Below, in pieces: positions 6,586-14,879 of a stretch of DNA of 64,000 nt (positions are counted from its first letter, which is position 1; every line of letters begins with the position of its first letter). The notes under the pieces were generated by a model. That model made no database searches, had not been told where the DNA came from, and was given only the letters and a program-made list of their open reading frames with translations. A program made the position numbers and the translations under genes. This DNA is from an uncultured Elusimicrobium sp. (GTDB taxonomy: Bacteria > Elusimicrobiota > Elusimicrobia > Elusimicrobiales > Elusimicrobiaceae): the NCBI GenBank assembly GCA_902797165.1, contig CADBRU010000008.1, forward strand, positions 81,471 to 145,470, given 5' to 3'.

Positions 6586-9381
6586 TTATTTATGTTTCTT
6601 TTTAGCCAAAATATCTTTGGCGGCGGCTTGCGCAGCGGCCAAGCGGGCTATAGGCACGCGGAAGGCAGAGCAAGAAACATAGGTGAAACCTTCGCGGTGG
6701 CAGAATTGCACACTTTCCGGATCACCGCCGTGTTCACCGCAGATACCGACTTTCAAGTTCGGTTTTACTTCGCGCCCTTCAATAACTGCGTGGGTAATTA
6801 AGCGGCCCACACCGTGTTGGTCCAAGGTTTGGAACGGATCGTGTTCCAAGATGCCTTGTTTCAAATATTCGGGCAAGAAAGAACCGATATCATCGCGGGA
6901 GAAACCAAAGGTCATTTGCGTTAAGTCATTGGTACCGAAAGAGAAGAAATCTGCTTCGGAAGCAATGTCTCCGGCCAAGACGGCCGCGCGCGGAATTTCA
7001 ATCATGGTACCGACGGAGAAATGTAATTTTTTCTGTTTGGTTTTGGCTACTACTTCTTCGTAGGCTTGACGAATGATTTTCTTTTGAGCAATGATTTCGT
7101 TTTTGTCACAGGTCAGCGGAATCATGACTTCCGGTGTAATTTTTACACCTTCTTTCATCAGTTCGGCTGCGGCTTCAAAAATAGCGCGAGATTGCATCAA
7201 AGTAATTTCCGGATAGGTAATACCCAAACGGATACCGCGGTGACCCATCATCGGGTTTACTTCGTGCAAACCGGCGGCACGTTCTTTGAAGGTTTCCATG
7301 GAAATCTTTAATGCTTTGGCCAATTCTTGTTGTTTGTTGGGCAAGGTAGGCACGAACTCATGCAAGGGGGGATCCATTAAACGTACGGTTACATTGTATC
7401 CCGCCATGGCTTTCATGGTTGCTTTGATTTCTGCTTTGACATACGGGAATAATTCTTCTACTGCGGCTTTGCGTTCGGCTTCGTTACCGGCCAAAATCAT
7501 TTTGCGCAAGATGAAGAGCGGTTTTTCGGAATTTTTACCGTAGAACATGTGTTCCACACGGAAAAGTCCGATACCTTCCGCACCGAATTTGCGGGCTTTT
7601 TCCGCATCTTCTTTGGTGTCGGCATTGGCGCGCACTTTCAAGACGCGCAGTTTGTCACACAAGCCTAAGAAATTAGCCAAGTTTTTATTGCCTTCGCCGG
7701 CGCCTAACATTTTTAAGCCGCCCGCATAGACTAAACCTTTGGTACCGTTTAAGGTAAGTTCATCACCTTCTTTAAAGGTTTTGCCACCCATTTTAACGGT
7801 TTTCTTGGCCATGTCTAATTCGAGTTCTCCGCAACCTACGATGCAGCATTTACCCCAACCGCGGGCAACTAAGGCCGCGTGAGAGGTCATACCGCCGCGT
7901 TGGGTCAAAATACCCGCCGCCGCGCGCATACCTTCAATGTCTTCGGGGTTGGTTTCTTCGCGCACTAAAATAGCGTTGACACCCTTGTTATTTAAAGCAA
8001 TTGCATCATTGGAGTTGAACACGATTTTACCGGAAGCACCGCCGGGGCCCGCAGGTAAACCTTGGGCAATGGCTTTGGCATCTTTTTCGGCTTTCGGGTC
8101 AATGGCGGGCAGTAAAAGTTCACCCAATTGAGCCGGGCTGACGCGCAGCACCGCTTCTTCTTTGGTAATGAGTTTTTCTTTTACCATGTCTAAAGCCATT
8201 TGTACGGCGGCAATACCGTTGCGTTTACCGACGCGGCATTGCAACATCCACAAAGTTTCGTGTTCAATAGTAAATTCAATATCCAACATATCATGGAAAT
8301 GTTTTTCCAAGCGTTTTTGGATTTGGTCCAATTCCTTATATACCTTCGGCATCACTTTTTCTAATGTCGGCAAGTGAGCAGAGTGGGCATTAGTGGACCA
8401 TTTGTTCATCGGGGAGGGGGTGCGAATACCGGCTACGACGTCTTCTCCTTGAGCATTGATTAAATATTCACCGTAGAAATGGCTGTCTCCGTTACCCGGG
8501 TTGCGAGTAAAGGCCACACCGGTAGCAGAGGTATTGCCCATGTTACCGAATACCATGGTTTGTACGTTGACAGCAGTACCCCAATCGTGCGGGATGTTTT
8601 CAATTTCGCGGTAAGCAATGGCGCGTTTACCGTTCCAAGAAGCAAATACCGCACCGATAGCGCCCCACAATTGTTCCATCGGGTCATCGGGGAATTCTTT
8701 GCCTAACACTTTCTTAACGGTTTCTTTAAATTTGGCGGCTAATTTTTTGAGTTCTTTGGCCGGAATTTGGGTATCGTCTTTGACGTGTAATTTCTTTTTC
8801 AAATCACCCATCATGCCGTCTAAGATTTTGCGGATGCCTTCACCGTCTTTGGGTTCGATGCCGGCTGCTTTTTCCATTACTACGTCGGAATACATCATAA
8901 TCAAGCGGCGGTAAGCATCATATACAAAGCGTTCATCTTTGGTTTTGGCAATCATGCCCGGAATAGTTTTTTCCGTCAAACCGATGTTCAAAATGGTTTC
9001 CATCATACCCGGCATGGAAGCACGCGCACCGGAACGGACAGACACTAAGAGCGGATTGGTTTCGGAGCCAAATTCTTTTTTGGCTAATTTTTCTACTTTT
9101 TTAAGGCTGGCTTCTACATCTGCCTTTAAGGTTTTAGGATAAGTTTTTTTATTGTTCCAATAGTAGGTACAAACTTCTGTGGTAATAGTAAATCCGGGAG
9201 GAACGGGCAATTTTAAGGTACCGGCCATTTCAGCCAAGTTGGCGCCTTTACCGCCCAACAATTCTTTCATCTTACCGTTTCCGTCGGCTTTTCCGCCGCC
9301 GAAAGAGTACACCATTTTATTTGTTTTTGCAGCCGCTTTCACAATTTTTTTAGCGGCTTTTTTTGTGGTTTTCTTTACCAT
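6586..9381 (-). CDS. ppdK: Pyruvate, phosphate dikinase
   Basis: Interconverts pyruvate + ATP + Pi with PEP + AMP + PPi, often replacing or supplementing pyruvate kinase in anaerobes that use PPi. It has 931 residues. The nucleotide-binding domain includes GGKGANLAEM (about 42-51) and VSVRSGA (114-120). The phosphohistidine domain has GGMTSHAALVARG with catalytic His501. The C-terminal PEP/pyruvate barrel has GTNDLTQMTFGFSRDD and CGEHGGDP. The first 20 residues are an unusual Lys/Ala-rich leader absent from typical PPDK; Met23 (MVYSFGGG) is an alternative start and would give a normal length. Single gene with its own terminator. The soluble pyrophosphatase at 23864 would pull the PPi balance. 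Confidence 0.95.
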   Translation of the reverse strand: MVKKTTKKAAKKIVKAAAKTNKMVYSFGGGKADGNGKMKELLGGKGANLAEMAGTLKLPVPPGFTITTEVCTYYWNNKKTYPKTLKADVEASLKKVEKLAKKEFGSETNPLLVSVRSGARASMPGMMETILNIGLTEKTIPGMIAKTKDERFVYDAYRRLIMMYSDVVMEKAAGIEPKDGEGIRKILDGMMGDLKKKLHVKDDTQIPAKELKKLAAKFKETVKKVLGKEFPDDPMEQLWGAIGAVFASWNGKRAIAYREIENIPHDWGTAVNVQTMVFGNMGNTSATGVAFTRNPGNGDSHFYGEYLINAQGEDVVAGIRTPSPMNKWSTNAHSAHLPTLEKVMPKVYKELDQIQKRLEKHFHDMLDIEFTIEHETLWMLQCRVGKRNGIAAVQMALDMVKEKLITKEEAVLRVSPAQLGELLLPAIDPKAEKDAKAIAQGLPAGPGGASGKIVFNSNDAIALNNKGVNAILVREETNPEDIEGMRAAAGILTQRGGMTSHAALVARGWGKCCIVGCGELELDMAKKTVKMGGKTFKEGDELTLNGTKGLVYAGGLKMLGAGEGNKNLANFLGLCDKLRVLKVRANADTKEDAEKARKFGAEGIGLFRVEHMFYGKNSEKPLFILRKMILAGNEAERKAAVEELFPYVKAEIKATMKAMAGYNVTVRLMDPPLHEFVPTLPNKQQELAKALKISMETFKERAAGLHEVNPMMGHRGIRLGITYPEITLMQSRAIFEAAAELMKEGVKITPEVMIPLTCDKNEIIAQKKIIRQAYEEVVAKTKQKKLHFSVGTMIEIPRAAVLAGDIASEADFFSFGTNDLTQMTFGFSRDDIGSFLPEYLKQGILEHDPFQTLDQHGVGRLITHAVIEGREVKPNLKVGICGEHGGDPESVQFCHREGFTYVSCSAFRVPIARLAAAQAAAKDILAKKKHK

Positions 9382-9635
9382 GTTATGTATTCTCCATTAC
9401 TATGTAGCAAAGTCAAAAGGGCAAAATACAGCACCCCATTTGAATAGGTTTCTAGACTCATATATTGTATTTAATTCGGTAGTGTGTTTGCAAGTGTGCC
9501 ACAAAGTCCTAGTTACATATAGGTCCTTGGGGAAAATTTTAAATAGGTCCAAAAAACCTTGTCATTTAGGTCCAAAGACTCTCGTATTTATCCACGCAGA
9601 AAGATATCCTATAAGTAAGCAAAGAGGAGTAAATT
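9382..9635. promoter_or_regulatory. Divergent intergenic region with three TAGGTCC repeats
   Basis: Separates ppdK (minus) from a small plus-strand gene. The heptamer TAGGTCC occurs three times in direct orientation at 9520-9526, 9544-9550 and 9567-9573, spaced by 24 and 23 bases, roughly two helical turns. A single DnaA-box-like TTATCCACG follows at about 9588. I see no coding frame here. Confidence 0.5.
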
Positions 9636-9797
9636 ATGCCGACTATTGTAGAAATTGAAAAAGTACAAACCATTAAAGAGCGCCGCTTGGAGCGTGAATT
9701 TGCGTGGTTAAAAGGAGAATTTGAAAATATTCATACGGTTAACGATGTGGAACTGTATAATACGGAACGCTACGCAAAATTGCATCTGAAGATCTAA
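9636..9797 (+). CDS. Small protein of 53 residues, unknown function
   Basis: An open frame of 53 codons from ATG 9636, preceded by a good AGAGGAG ribosome site six bases upstream. The product is charged and predicted to be mostly helical (MPTIVEIEKVQ..., with an ERRLEREF stretch), without signal peptide, membrane segment or cysteines. I do not recognise a family. Codon use resembles neighbouring genes. It is followed by an rpsO-proximal promoter and a terminator-like hairpin. Evidence for being real is the ribosome site and the regulatory repeats upstream; without homologues it stays tentative. Confidence 0.5.
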   Translation: MPTIVEIEKVQTIKERRLEREFAWLKGEFENIHTVNDVELYNTERYAKLHLKI

Positions 9798-9801
9798 TGG
9801 C

Positions 9802-9830
9802 TTGGTTACTCAAAACGAATCTGCTATAAT
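9802..9830 (+). promoter_or_regulatory. Sigma-70 type promoter upstream of rpsO
   Basis: TTGGTT (9802-9807), 17-base spacer, TATAAT (9825-9830). Predicted start near 9837, directly ahead of the hairpin at 9853. Confidence 0.65.
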
Positions 9831-9852
9831 ATATATAATAAAGGTACATATA

Positions 9853-9895
9853 AAAAGGTTTTCCAAAATACTATTTCGGAAAGCCTTTTATTTTG
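9853..9895 (+). terminator. Terminator-like hairpin in front of rpsO
   Basis: A 12-bp stem, AAAAGGTTTTCC (9853-9864) with GGAAAGCCTTTT (9878-9889), one G-U pair, 13-base loop, then ATTTT. It could end the small upstream gene or attenuate the transcript starting near 9837. Confidence 0.75.
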
Positions 9896-9925
9896 TATAA
9901 TAAGATGTACTCTAAATGTACAAAT

Positions 9926-10016
9926 TAAAAAAGGAGAAGGTTGGACTCCGGCTCGGTGTATCCTAAGGTGATGGAACACTTGGTCGTTACAGTTGTCAAC
10001 CTAAGTGTAGAAAAAC
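9926..10016 (+). promoter_or_regulatory. Structured rpsO leader, possible S15 autoregulation site
   Basis: The leader contains AAGGAGAAGG far upstream of the start codon, then sequence that can fold into a closed multi-branch structure: GGTTGGAC (9940-9947) pairs with GTCAACC (about 9995-10001) with one bulge, enclosing CCGgctCGG and CCTAAG...CTTGG hairpins. S15 represses its own mRNA through leader structures with three-way junctions in several phyla, so the same is plausible here. The rpsO ATG has no clear ribosome site of its own. Confidence 0.4.
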
Positions 10017-10286
10017 ATGGTATTATCAATGCAAGACAGAAAAGACATCATCAGCAAGTTTCAAACCAGTGCCAATGATACTGGTTCTGCTGCTGTACAG
10101 ATTGCGTTAATCACAGAACGCATTTCTTATATTTCCAATCACTTGAAAAGCAATCCGAAAGATTTTGCGGGTGAACGGGGACTGAATAAACTCGTCGGTC
10201 AGCGCAAACGCTTGTTGGCTTACTTGAAAAAATCTGATTTCGAAAAATATCAACAAGTAACCAAAGAACTCAAATTAAGGAAATAA
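10017..10286 (+). CDS. rpsO: 30S ribosomal protein S15
   Basis: Binds 16S rRNA early in assembly of the small-subunit platform. It has 89 residues, the typical S15 length. The hallmark NDTGSAAVQIALITERI (about 19-35) and the GQRKRLLAYLKK segment (about 61-72) carry the rRNA-contacting residues. ATG 10017 is the first possible start, since an in-frame stop lies just upstream at 10008; ATG 10029 would remove residues usually present. It is followed after 5 bases by pnp, the classical rpsO-pnp arrangement. The structured leader suggests translational control. Confidence 0.97.
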   Translation: MVLSMQDRKDIISKFQTSANDTGSAAVQIALITERISYISNHLKSNPKDFAGERGLNKLVGQRKRLLAYLKKSDFEKYQQVTKELKLRK

Positions 10287-10291
10287 TCGTA

Positions 10292-12403
10292 ATGGAAAAT
10301 TTTAACCACAAATTTGACATCCACTCCTTGGATGTGGAAATTGGCGGGCAAACGATTAATTTGCAAACCGGCTTGATTGCCAAGCAATCAGACGGAGCAG
10401 TGATGGTCACTTTAGGAGATACTAAAGTACTGGCCACTGCCGTTTGTACCAAAGAGCAAAAGCCGGGTTTGTCCGACTTTATGCCGTTAACCGTCAATTA
10501 TAAAGAGCGCGCCTATGCCGCCGGGAAAATTCCGGGCGGTTTTTTTAAACGTGAAGGCCGCGCCAGCAAGAAAGAAACCCTTTCTTCCCGTATTATTGAC
10601 CGTACCTTGCGCCCGATCTTTCCGGAAGGTTTTGCTTGCGAAACCAATGTAACCGCAATGGTACTTTCTTATGATGAAGAACACGGTGCAGATATTATCA
10701 GCGTGCTCGCCTCTTCTGCCGCACTGGTGATTTCTTCCATTCCTTTTAATGAACCGGTGGCCGCTGTACGCATTGGCCGCATTAACGGAGAGTATATTGT
10801 CAACCCGACAAAATCTCAAGAAGAACAATGCGATATGGATCTAGTCATTGCCGGTTCTGCACAAGGTTTGCTCATGGTGGAAGGTGGTGCTAAAGAAGTA
10901 GAAGAAGAAGCCATCATTAAAGCCATGGAAGTAGCCAAACCCGCTATCGATAAGATGTGCGAAGTGCAAAATAAACTACGAGAACTTTGCGGAAAAGCCA
11001 AATTTGAATATGCGGTAGAAAAATTGCCGCAAGAAGTAGCCGATTTGGCCAACGGTAAATTCCGCGAAGAAGCCAAAAAGATTTTACACGCGTTTTCCGA
11101 TAAGCAAACCCGTGATTTGCAAGTGGCACAACTGAAAGCCTCTTTCGCAGAAGAGTTAGCCGCTAATTACGGTGATAATGCCGCTACTTATGCCGCATTT
11201 GCTTTGGAAAACATTATGTACGAAGAATCCCGTGCGATGGTACTTAACGAAGGCGTGCGTGTAGACGGTCGCAAACCGGAAGAAATCCGCCCGCTCAGTT
11301 CTATGGTAGGTCTCTTGCCGCGTGCGCACGGTTCAGCCTTATTTACCCGCGGTCAAACTCAATCTTTAGCGGTTGCTACTTTGGGTACGGGTGATGACCA
11401 ACAAATGGTAGAAGGTTTAGATGAAACTTCGTATGAACGCTTTATGTTGCATTATAACTTCCCGGGTTTTGCTACGGGAGAATGCAAACCGGACCGCAGC
11501 CCCGGCCGCCGCGAAATCGGCCATGGTGAATTGGCCCGCCGCGCTTTAATGCCGCTTATCCCCAGTGAAGCGGAATTCCCGTACACGATTCGTGTCGTGT
11601 CCGACATTATGGAATCTAACGGTTCTTCTTCTATGGCAAGCGTTTGCGGTGGTTCTTTAGCCCTGTTTGATGCCGGCGTACCGATGAAAGGTGCTTGCTC
11701 CGGTATTGCCATGGGTGCTATTTCCGGTAACGGTAAATTTGTAGTCTTGTCCGATATTATGGGACTGGAAGATCACCTCGGTGATATGGACTTTAAACTT
11801 ACCGGTTCTCGCAAAGGTATTACGGCCTTCCAAATGGACGTAAAACTTAAAACCGGTATTCCTTTAGATGTTTTGCGCCAAGCCATTGCGCAAGCAACCC
11901 GCGGCCGCATGCATATCATGGAACATATGGAAAAAACCATTGCCGAACCGAACAAACAAGTATCCCGTTATGCTCCGGTAATTTTCAAAATGAAAATCCC
12001 CGTGGACAAAATCGGTGCTTTAATCGGCCCGGGCGGTAAAAATATCAAACGTATTACCGAAACAACGGGTACGAAAATTGATATTGATGAAGACGGTACC
12101 GTGTCCATTGCCGCCGCTAACGGTGATAAGTTAGACGCCGCCAAAGCGGAAATCGAAATGATGACTGCCGAAGCGGAAGTCGGTAAGATTTACAAAGGCA
12201 AAGTGGTTTCTATTCAACCGTTTGGTGCCTTTGTGGAAATCTTGCCGGGCAAAGATGGCCTGTTGCACATTTCGCACATTGCCAAAGAACGCATCAACAA
12301 GGTAGAAGATGTTCTTCACATTGGAGATGAAGTAGAAGTCAAATGTATTGAAATTGACAACAGCGGCAAAGTGCGTTTGTCTCGCAAAGTCTTACTCAAA
12401 TAG
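10292..12403 (+). CDS. pnp: Polyribonucleotide nucleotidyltransferase
   Basis: Degrades RNA 3' to 5' by phosphorolysis and can add tails in reverse; core of the RNA degradosome. It has 703 residues, the normal length. Order: first RNase PH domain with FKREGRASKKETL..RIIDR, helical linker, second (catalytic) RNase PH domain containing GECKPDRSPGRREIGHGELARR region with SDIMESNGSSSMA, then KH domain with IGPGGKNIKRI (about 573-583) and a C-terminal S1 domain (about 625-695). An AAGGAAATAATCGT ribosome site lies in the 5-base gap after rpsO. Terminator follows directly. Confidence 0.97.
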   Translation: MENFNHKFDIHSLDVEIGGQTINLQTGLIAKQSDGAVMVTLGDTKVLATAVCTKEQKPGLSDFMPLTVNYKERAYAAGKIPGGFFKREGRASKKETLSSRIIDRTLRPIFPEGFACETNVTAMVLSYDEEHGADIISVLASSAALVISSIPFNEPVAAVRIGRINGEYIVNPTKSQEEQCDMDLVIAGSAQGLLMVEGGAKEVEEEAIIKAMEVAKPAIDKMCEVQNKLRELCGKAKFEYAVEKLPQEVADLANGKFREEAKKILHAFSDKQTRDLQVAQLKASFAEELAANYGDNAATYAAFALENIMYEESRAMVLNEGVRVDGRKPEEIRPLSSMVGLLPRAHGSALFTRGQTQSLAVATLGTGDDQQMVEGLDETSYERFMLHYNFPGFATGECKPDRSPGRREIGHGELARRALMPLIPSEAEFPYTIRVVSDIMESNGSSSMASVCGGSLALFDAGVPMKGACSGIAMGAISGNGKFVVLSDIMGLEDHLGDMDFKLTGSRKGITAFQMDVKLKTGIPLDVLRQAIAQATRGRMHIMEHMEKTIAEPNKQVSRYAPVIFKMKIPVDKIGALIGPGGKNIKRITETTGTKIDIDEDGTVSIAAANGDKLDAAKAEIEMMTAEAEVGKIYKGKVVSIQPFGAFVEILPGKDGLLHISHIAKERINKVEDVLHIGDEVEVKCIEIDNSGKVRLSRKVLLK

Positions 12404-12423
12404 TCTTATTGAATGACTGATTA

Positions 12424-12453
12424 AACCCCGGGGTTTATACTCCGGGGTTTTTT
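12424..12453 (+). terminator. Rho-independent terminator after pnp
   Basis: AACCCCGG stem pairing with CCGGGGTT across an AT-rich loop, followed by six T. Confidence 0.9.
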
Positions 12454-12490
12454 GCAAATGCATTTGCCTATAATTAAGTACAATATAAAT

Positions 12491-13930
12491 ATGAAGAAAT
12501 ACTTGATTCAAACTTTTTGTTTGTTTTTATGCTTTGCGCTACTGCTGCAAGGTTGTACTTACAACGGTAAACTTAAACATGATGTCTATCATCACCAAGA
12601 TTATTCCGATAAAATTGATGCGCGGGTGCTGGTGATTTCGGATAAATATTATAATTCTACCGTTTGGCTTGACCAAGATTTAATATATTCTTATAACCTT
12701 AATGACGGCCTTCCTACGGAAGTGGCAGATGCTTTATCTACCTTATTTACGGATGTGAAAGTGGGGGAGTATAAAGACCGTAAAAATTATGATTTTGTAA
12801 CGGAAATTGAGTATGAGGCACATATCCATACCGGGCCGATGGCCATTGATTATGAAGATTTATTGCTTCCTTATTATACGGATAAACCTATTTTAATTAC
12901 GACGTTAAAATTAACAATTCGTAACCCGAAAACCGGCTATGCGGTAGCACGGTACAGTCATTCCAGTTATCATATTGTGCCTACTTTTATGAGAGATCCC
13001 GGTTTGTTTGCGGCGGGATTGGTTTCGGTGCTGAGTTTGGGGTTATTATCTCCTTTATATATTCAAGTGCGCGGCAGTAAACTAAGACGTACTTTAGAGC
13101 GCGGAATAGAATATGCCTTGTATAAAAATATCATGGCGGAAATGAATGAAGACCGTGTAAACTTTGACAAAAATAAATTAATAGAAAATACAAATACACG
13201 GGTGGACGACAAATATCTTTCTCTTATGAAAGCAACCGTTTACATCACAACCGGAGAGGGAATCGGCTCCGGTTTTTTTATTAGTCCGGACGGATATATT
13301 GTAACCAATGCCCATGTGCCCGGTAGAAACAGAGATGTAGGAGTCGTTTTATACGATGAACGTAACATATTGGATAAAACGGAGCCTGCTGATGAGCCGG
13401 ATCCGGATGCTATTCGCAACAAAATGCGTTTTGCCCGCGTGATTAAACGCAATGTCCGACGTGATTTGGCTTTGCTGAAAATGGAAGGGAATAACTTTCC
13501 TTATTTGACGTTGGAAACCAATCATAATAACTATATGACAGGCAATAAAGTAGTGGCTATCGGCGCCCCCAGAGCCATTGAATGGACCGCTACGGAAGGT
13601 ATTATTAGTGCGGTGCGAAATGATAACGGACGAGAAGTCATCCAAACCGATACCGCCATTAATAACGGCAATAGCGGAGGACCGCTGATTGATTTAAAAA
13701 CCAAAAAAGTCATAGGTGTAAATAGTTACGGCCGACGGCCTGAAGCCGAATTAGAAGACCTCAGTAGAGGAGTGGAAGGGTTAAATTTTGCCATATCCTC
13801 ACTGGAAGTCATGCGTACATTAGGGGTCAAACAACCTTTTAATAAACAAGATTTTGCAGATACGGCAGACGTAGAATTGCCCAATGTCCCACAATGGCAG
13901 CGAAATTATGTAAAATATAATGAAGATTGA
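12491..13930 (+). CDS. Lipoprotein with trypsin-like serine protease domain
   Basis: Envelope-anchored protease of 479 residues. I start it at ATG 12491, which gives a clean lipoprotein signal (MKKYLIQTF..., lipobox LLLQGC, Cys22); the frame upstream to 12452 would bury it. Residues 23-245 are an unknown domain with one hydrophobic stretch (about 171-193). The protease domain has the full triad: His275 in TNAHV, Asp325 in RRDLALL, Ser395 in NNGNSGGPL. This matches HtrA/DegP-type trypsin folds, but there is no PDZ domain after it. Substrate unknown; periplasmic quality control or cleavage of surface proteins is plausible. No strong ribosome site is visible before the chosen start. Monocistronic between pnp and accB. 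Confidence 0.85.
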   Translation: MKKYLIQTFCLFLCFALLLQGCTYNGKLKHDVYHHQDYSDKIDARVLVISDKYYNSTVWLDQDLIYSYNLNDGLPTEVADALSTLFTDVKVGEYKDRKNYDFVTEIEYEAHIHTGPMAIDYEDLLLPYYTDKPILITTLKLTIRNPKTGYAVARYSHSSYHIVPTFMRDPGLFAAGLVSVLSLGLLSPLYIQVRGSKLRRTLERGIEYALYKNIMAEMNEDRVNFDKNKLIENTNTRVDDKYLSLMKATVYITTGEGIGSGFFISPDGYIVTNAHVPGRNRDVGVVLYDERNILDKTEPADEPDPDAIRNKMRFARVIKRNVRRDLALLKMEGNNFPYLTLETNHNNYMTGNKVVAIGAPRAIEWTATEGIISAVRNDNGREVIQTDTAINNGNSGGPLIDLKTKKVIGVNSYGRRPEAELEDLSRGVEGLNFAISSLEVMRTLGVKQPFNKQDFADTADVELPNVPQWQRNYVKYNED

Positions 13931-13967
13931 AACTGTTTAAATATATCAAAATGAGGTTACTTCTTAT

Positions 13968-14477
13968 ATGAAAAAAACAGTCAAAAAAGTAACAACCAAA
14001 AAAGCCGTCCCTACCAAAAAGACGACGGAGAAAGAATCCCCGATTTTGAAAGATGTTAAACAATTGTATGCTTTCATGCAAGACAATGCAATTGATACCA
14101 TTGAATATGACCAAAACGGTTTGTATTTGCGTTTAGTTAAGTCTAAACCCGCCGTTGTGCCGGTGCCGGTAACTAACGGAACTATGGCTTCCGCCAATGG
14201 TATGCCGACTGCCACGGTGGCTTCAAATGAACAATATAAAGAAGTAATTAAATCTCCTTTGATGGGTATTTTCTTCCGCGGCTCTACACCGAGCGCTCCT
14301 CCGTTTGTCAAAGAGGGTGCGGAAGTAAAAAAAGGGGAAGTCATTTGCTTAATTGAAGCCATGAAGGTATTTAATGAGGTCCGCGCAGAGTTTGATTGCA
14401 TCATTCAAAAAGTATTAGTGGAAAACGGCAAACCCATTAAACAAGGGGATGCTTTGTTTGCAATAGAGAGGATTTAA
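13968..14477 (+). CDS. accB: Biotin carboxyl carrier protein
   Basis: Carries biotin for acetyl-CoA carboxylase or a related biotin-dependent enzyme. It has 169 residues. The C-terminal biotinyl domain (about 92-169) contains EAMKV with the biotinylated Lys133, preceded by SPLMGIFFRGS. The linker (60-90) is Ala/Pro/Val-rich, as usual. The first 25 residues are Lys/Thr-rich. N-terminal residues about 27-60 resemble the AccB dimerisation segment. The partner biotin carboxylase is not adjacent; the next gene encodes a small winged-helix protein two bases downstream. The role in fatty acid synthesis is inferred from family; a decarboxylase carrier is an alternative. Confidence 0.88.
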   Translation: MKKTVKKVTTKKAVPTKKTTEKESPILKDVKQLYAFMQDNAIDTIEYDQNGLYLRLVKSKPAVVPVPVTNGTMASANGMPTATVASNEQYKEVIKSPLMGIFFRGSTPSAPPFVKEGAEVKKGEVICLIEAMKVFNEVRAEFDCIIQKVLVENGKPIKQGDALFAIERI

Positions 14478-14479
14478 TT

Positions 14480-14716
14480 ATGACCCCTTGGCAAGAAATG
14501 ATACAAGCCTGTTGCGGGCGTATTTTGGAATATTTGCAAGATAAAAAAGAGGCTACTTCGTGGCAACTCAAACTGGCATTACATTTGTCCAGTTCCGTGT
14601 TATATATTTGTTTAGGTATCTTGCATAATCAAGGTAAAATCAATTTAGAGGCCGACGGTATTAATTACAAAGTGTCACTGCCTAATCCGGATATACAGCA
14701 ACAAAATCCTTTCTAA
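14480..14716 (+). CDS. Small winged-helix protein (DUF2582-like)
   Basis: A 78-residue protein that reads as one winged helix-turn-helix: helix 1 with CCGRILEYLQ, then SWQLKLALHLSSSVLYICLGILHNQGKI as recognition region, then the wing. The pattern matches the DUF2582 family of small wHTH proteins of unknown target. It begins two bases after accB and is followed by a terminator, so the two genes are cotranscribed. Whether it regulates accB or fatty acid synthesis is speculation from position. Confidence 0.65.
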   Translation: MTPWQEMIQACCGRILEYLQDKKEATSWQLKLALHLSSSVLYICLGILHNQGKINLEADGINYKVSLPNPDIQQQNPF

Positions 14717-14730
14717 ATTGATGTGATTTT

Positions 14731-14760
14731 AAAACCCCACAATGTGCTTGTGGGGTTTTT
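14731..14760 (+). terminator. Rho-independent terminator after the accB operon
   Basis: AAAACCCCACA (14731-14741) pairs with TGTGGGGTTTTT (14750-14760), an 11-bp stem ending in a T run. Confidence 0.9.
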
Positions 14761-14879
14761 CATTTGGCAAATTAAGCAGATGACTGGGTGAACTTGTGAT
14801 TTTTACAAAAAGTAGGAATATGTAAATTTTGTCCGATCTGCTGAGATATTTCCCCGTAAAATTAGTAAAATATACATAT

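Noticed and set aside
9580..9600. Replication origin
   Set aside because: Only one DnaA-box-like TTATCCACG, no box cluster and no dnaA/dnaN genes.
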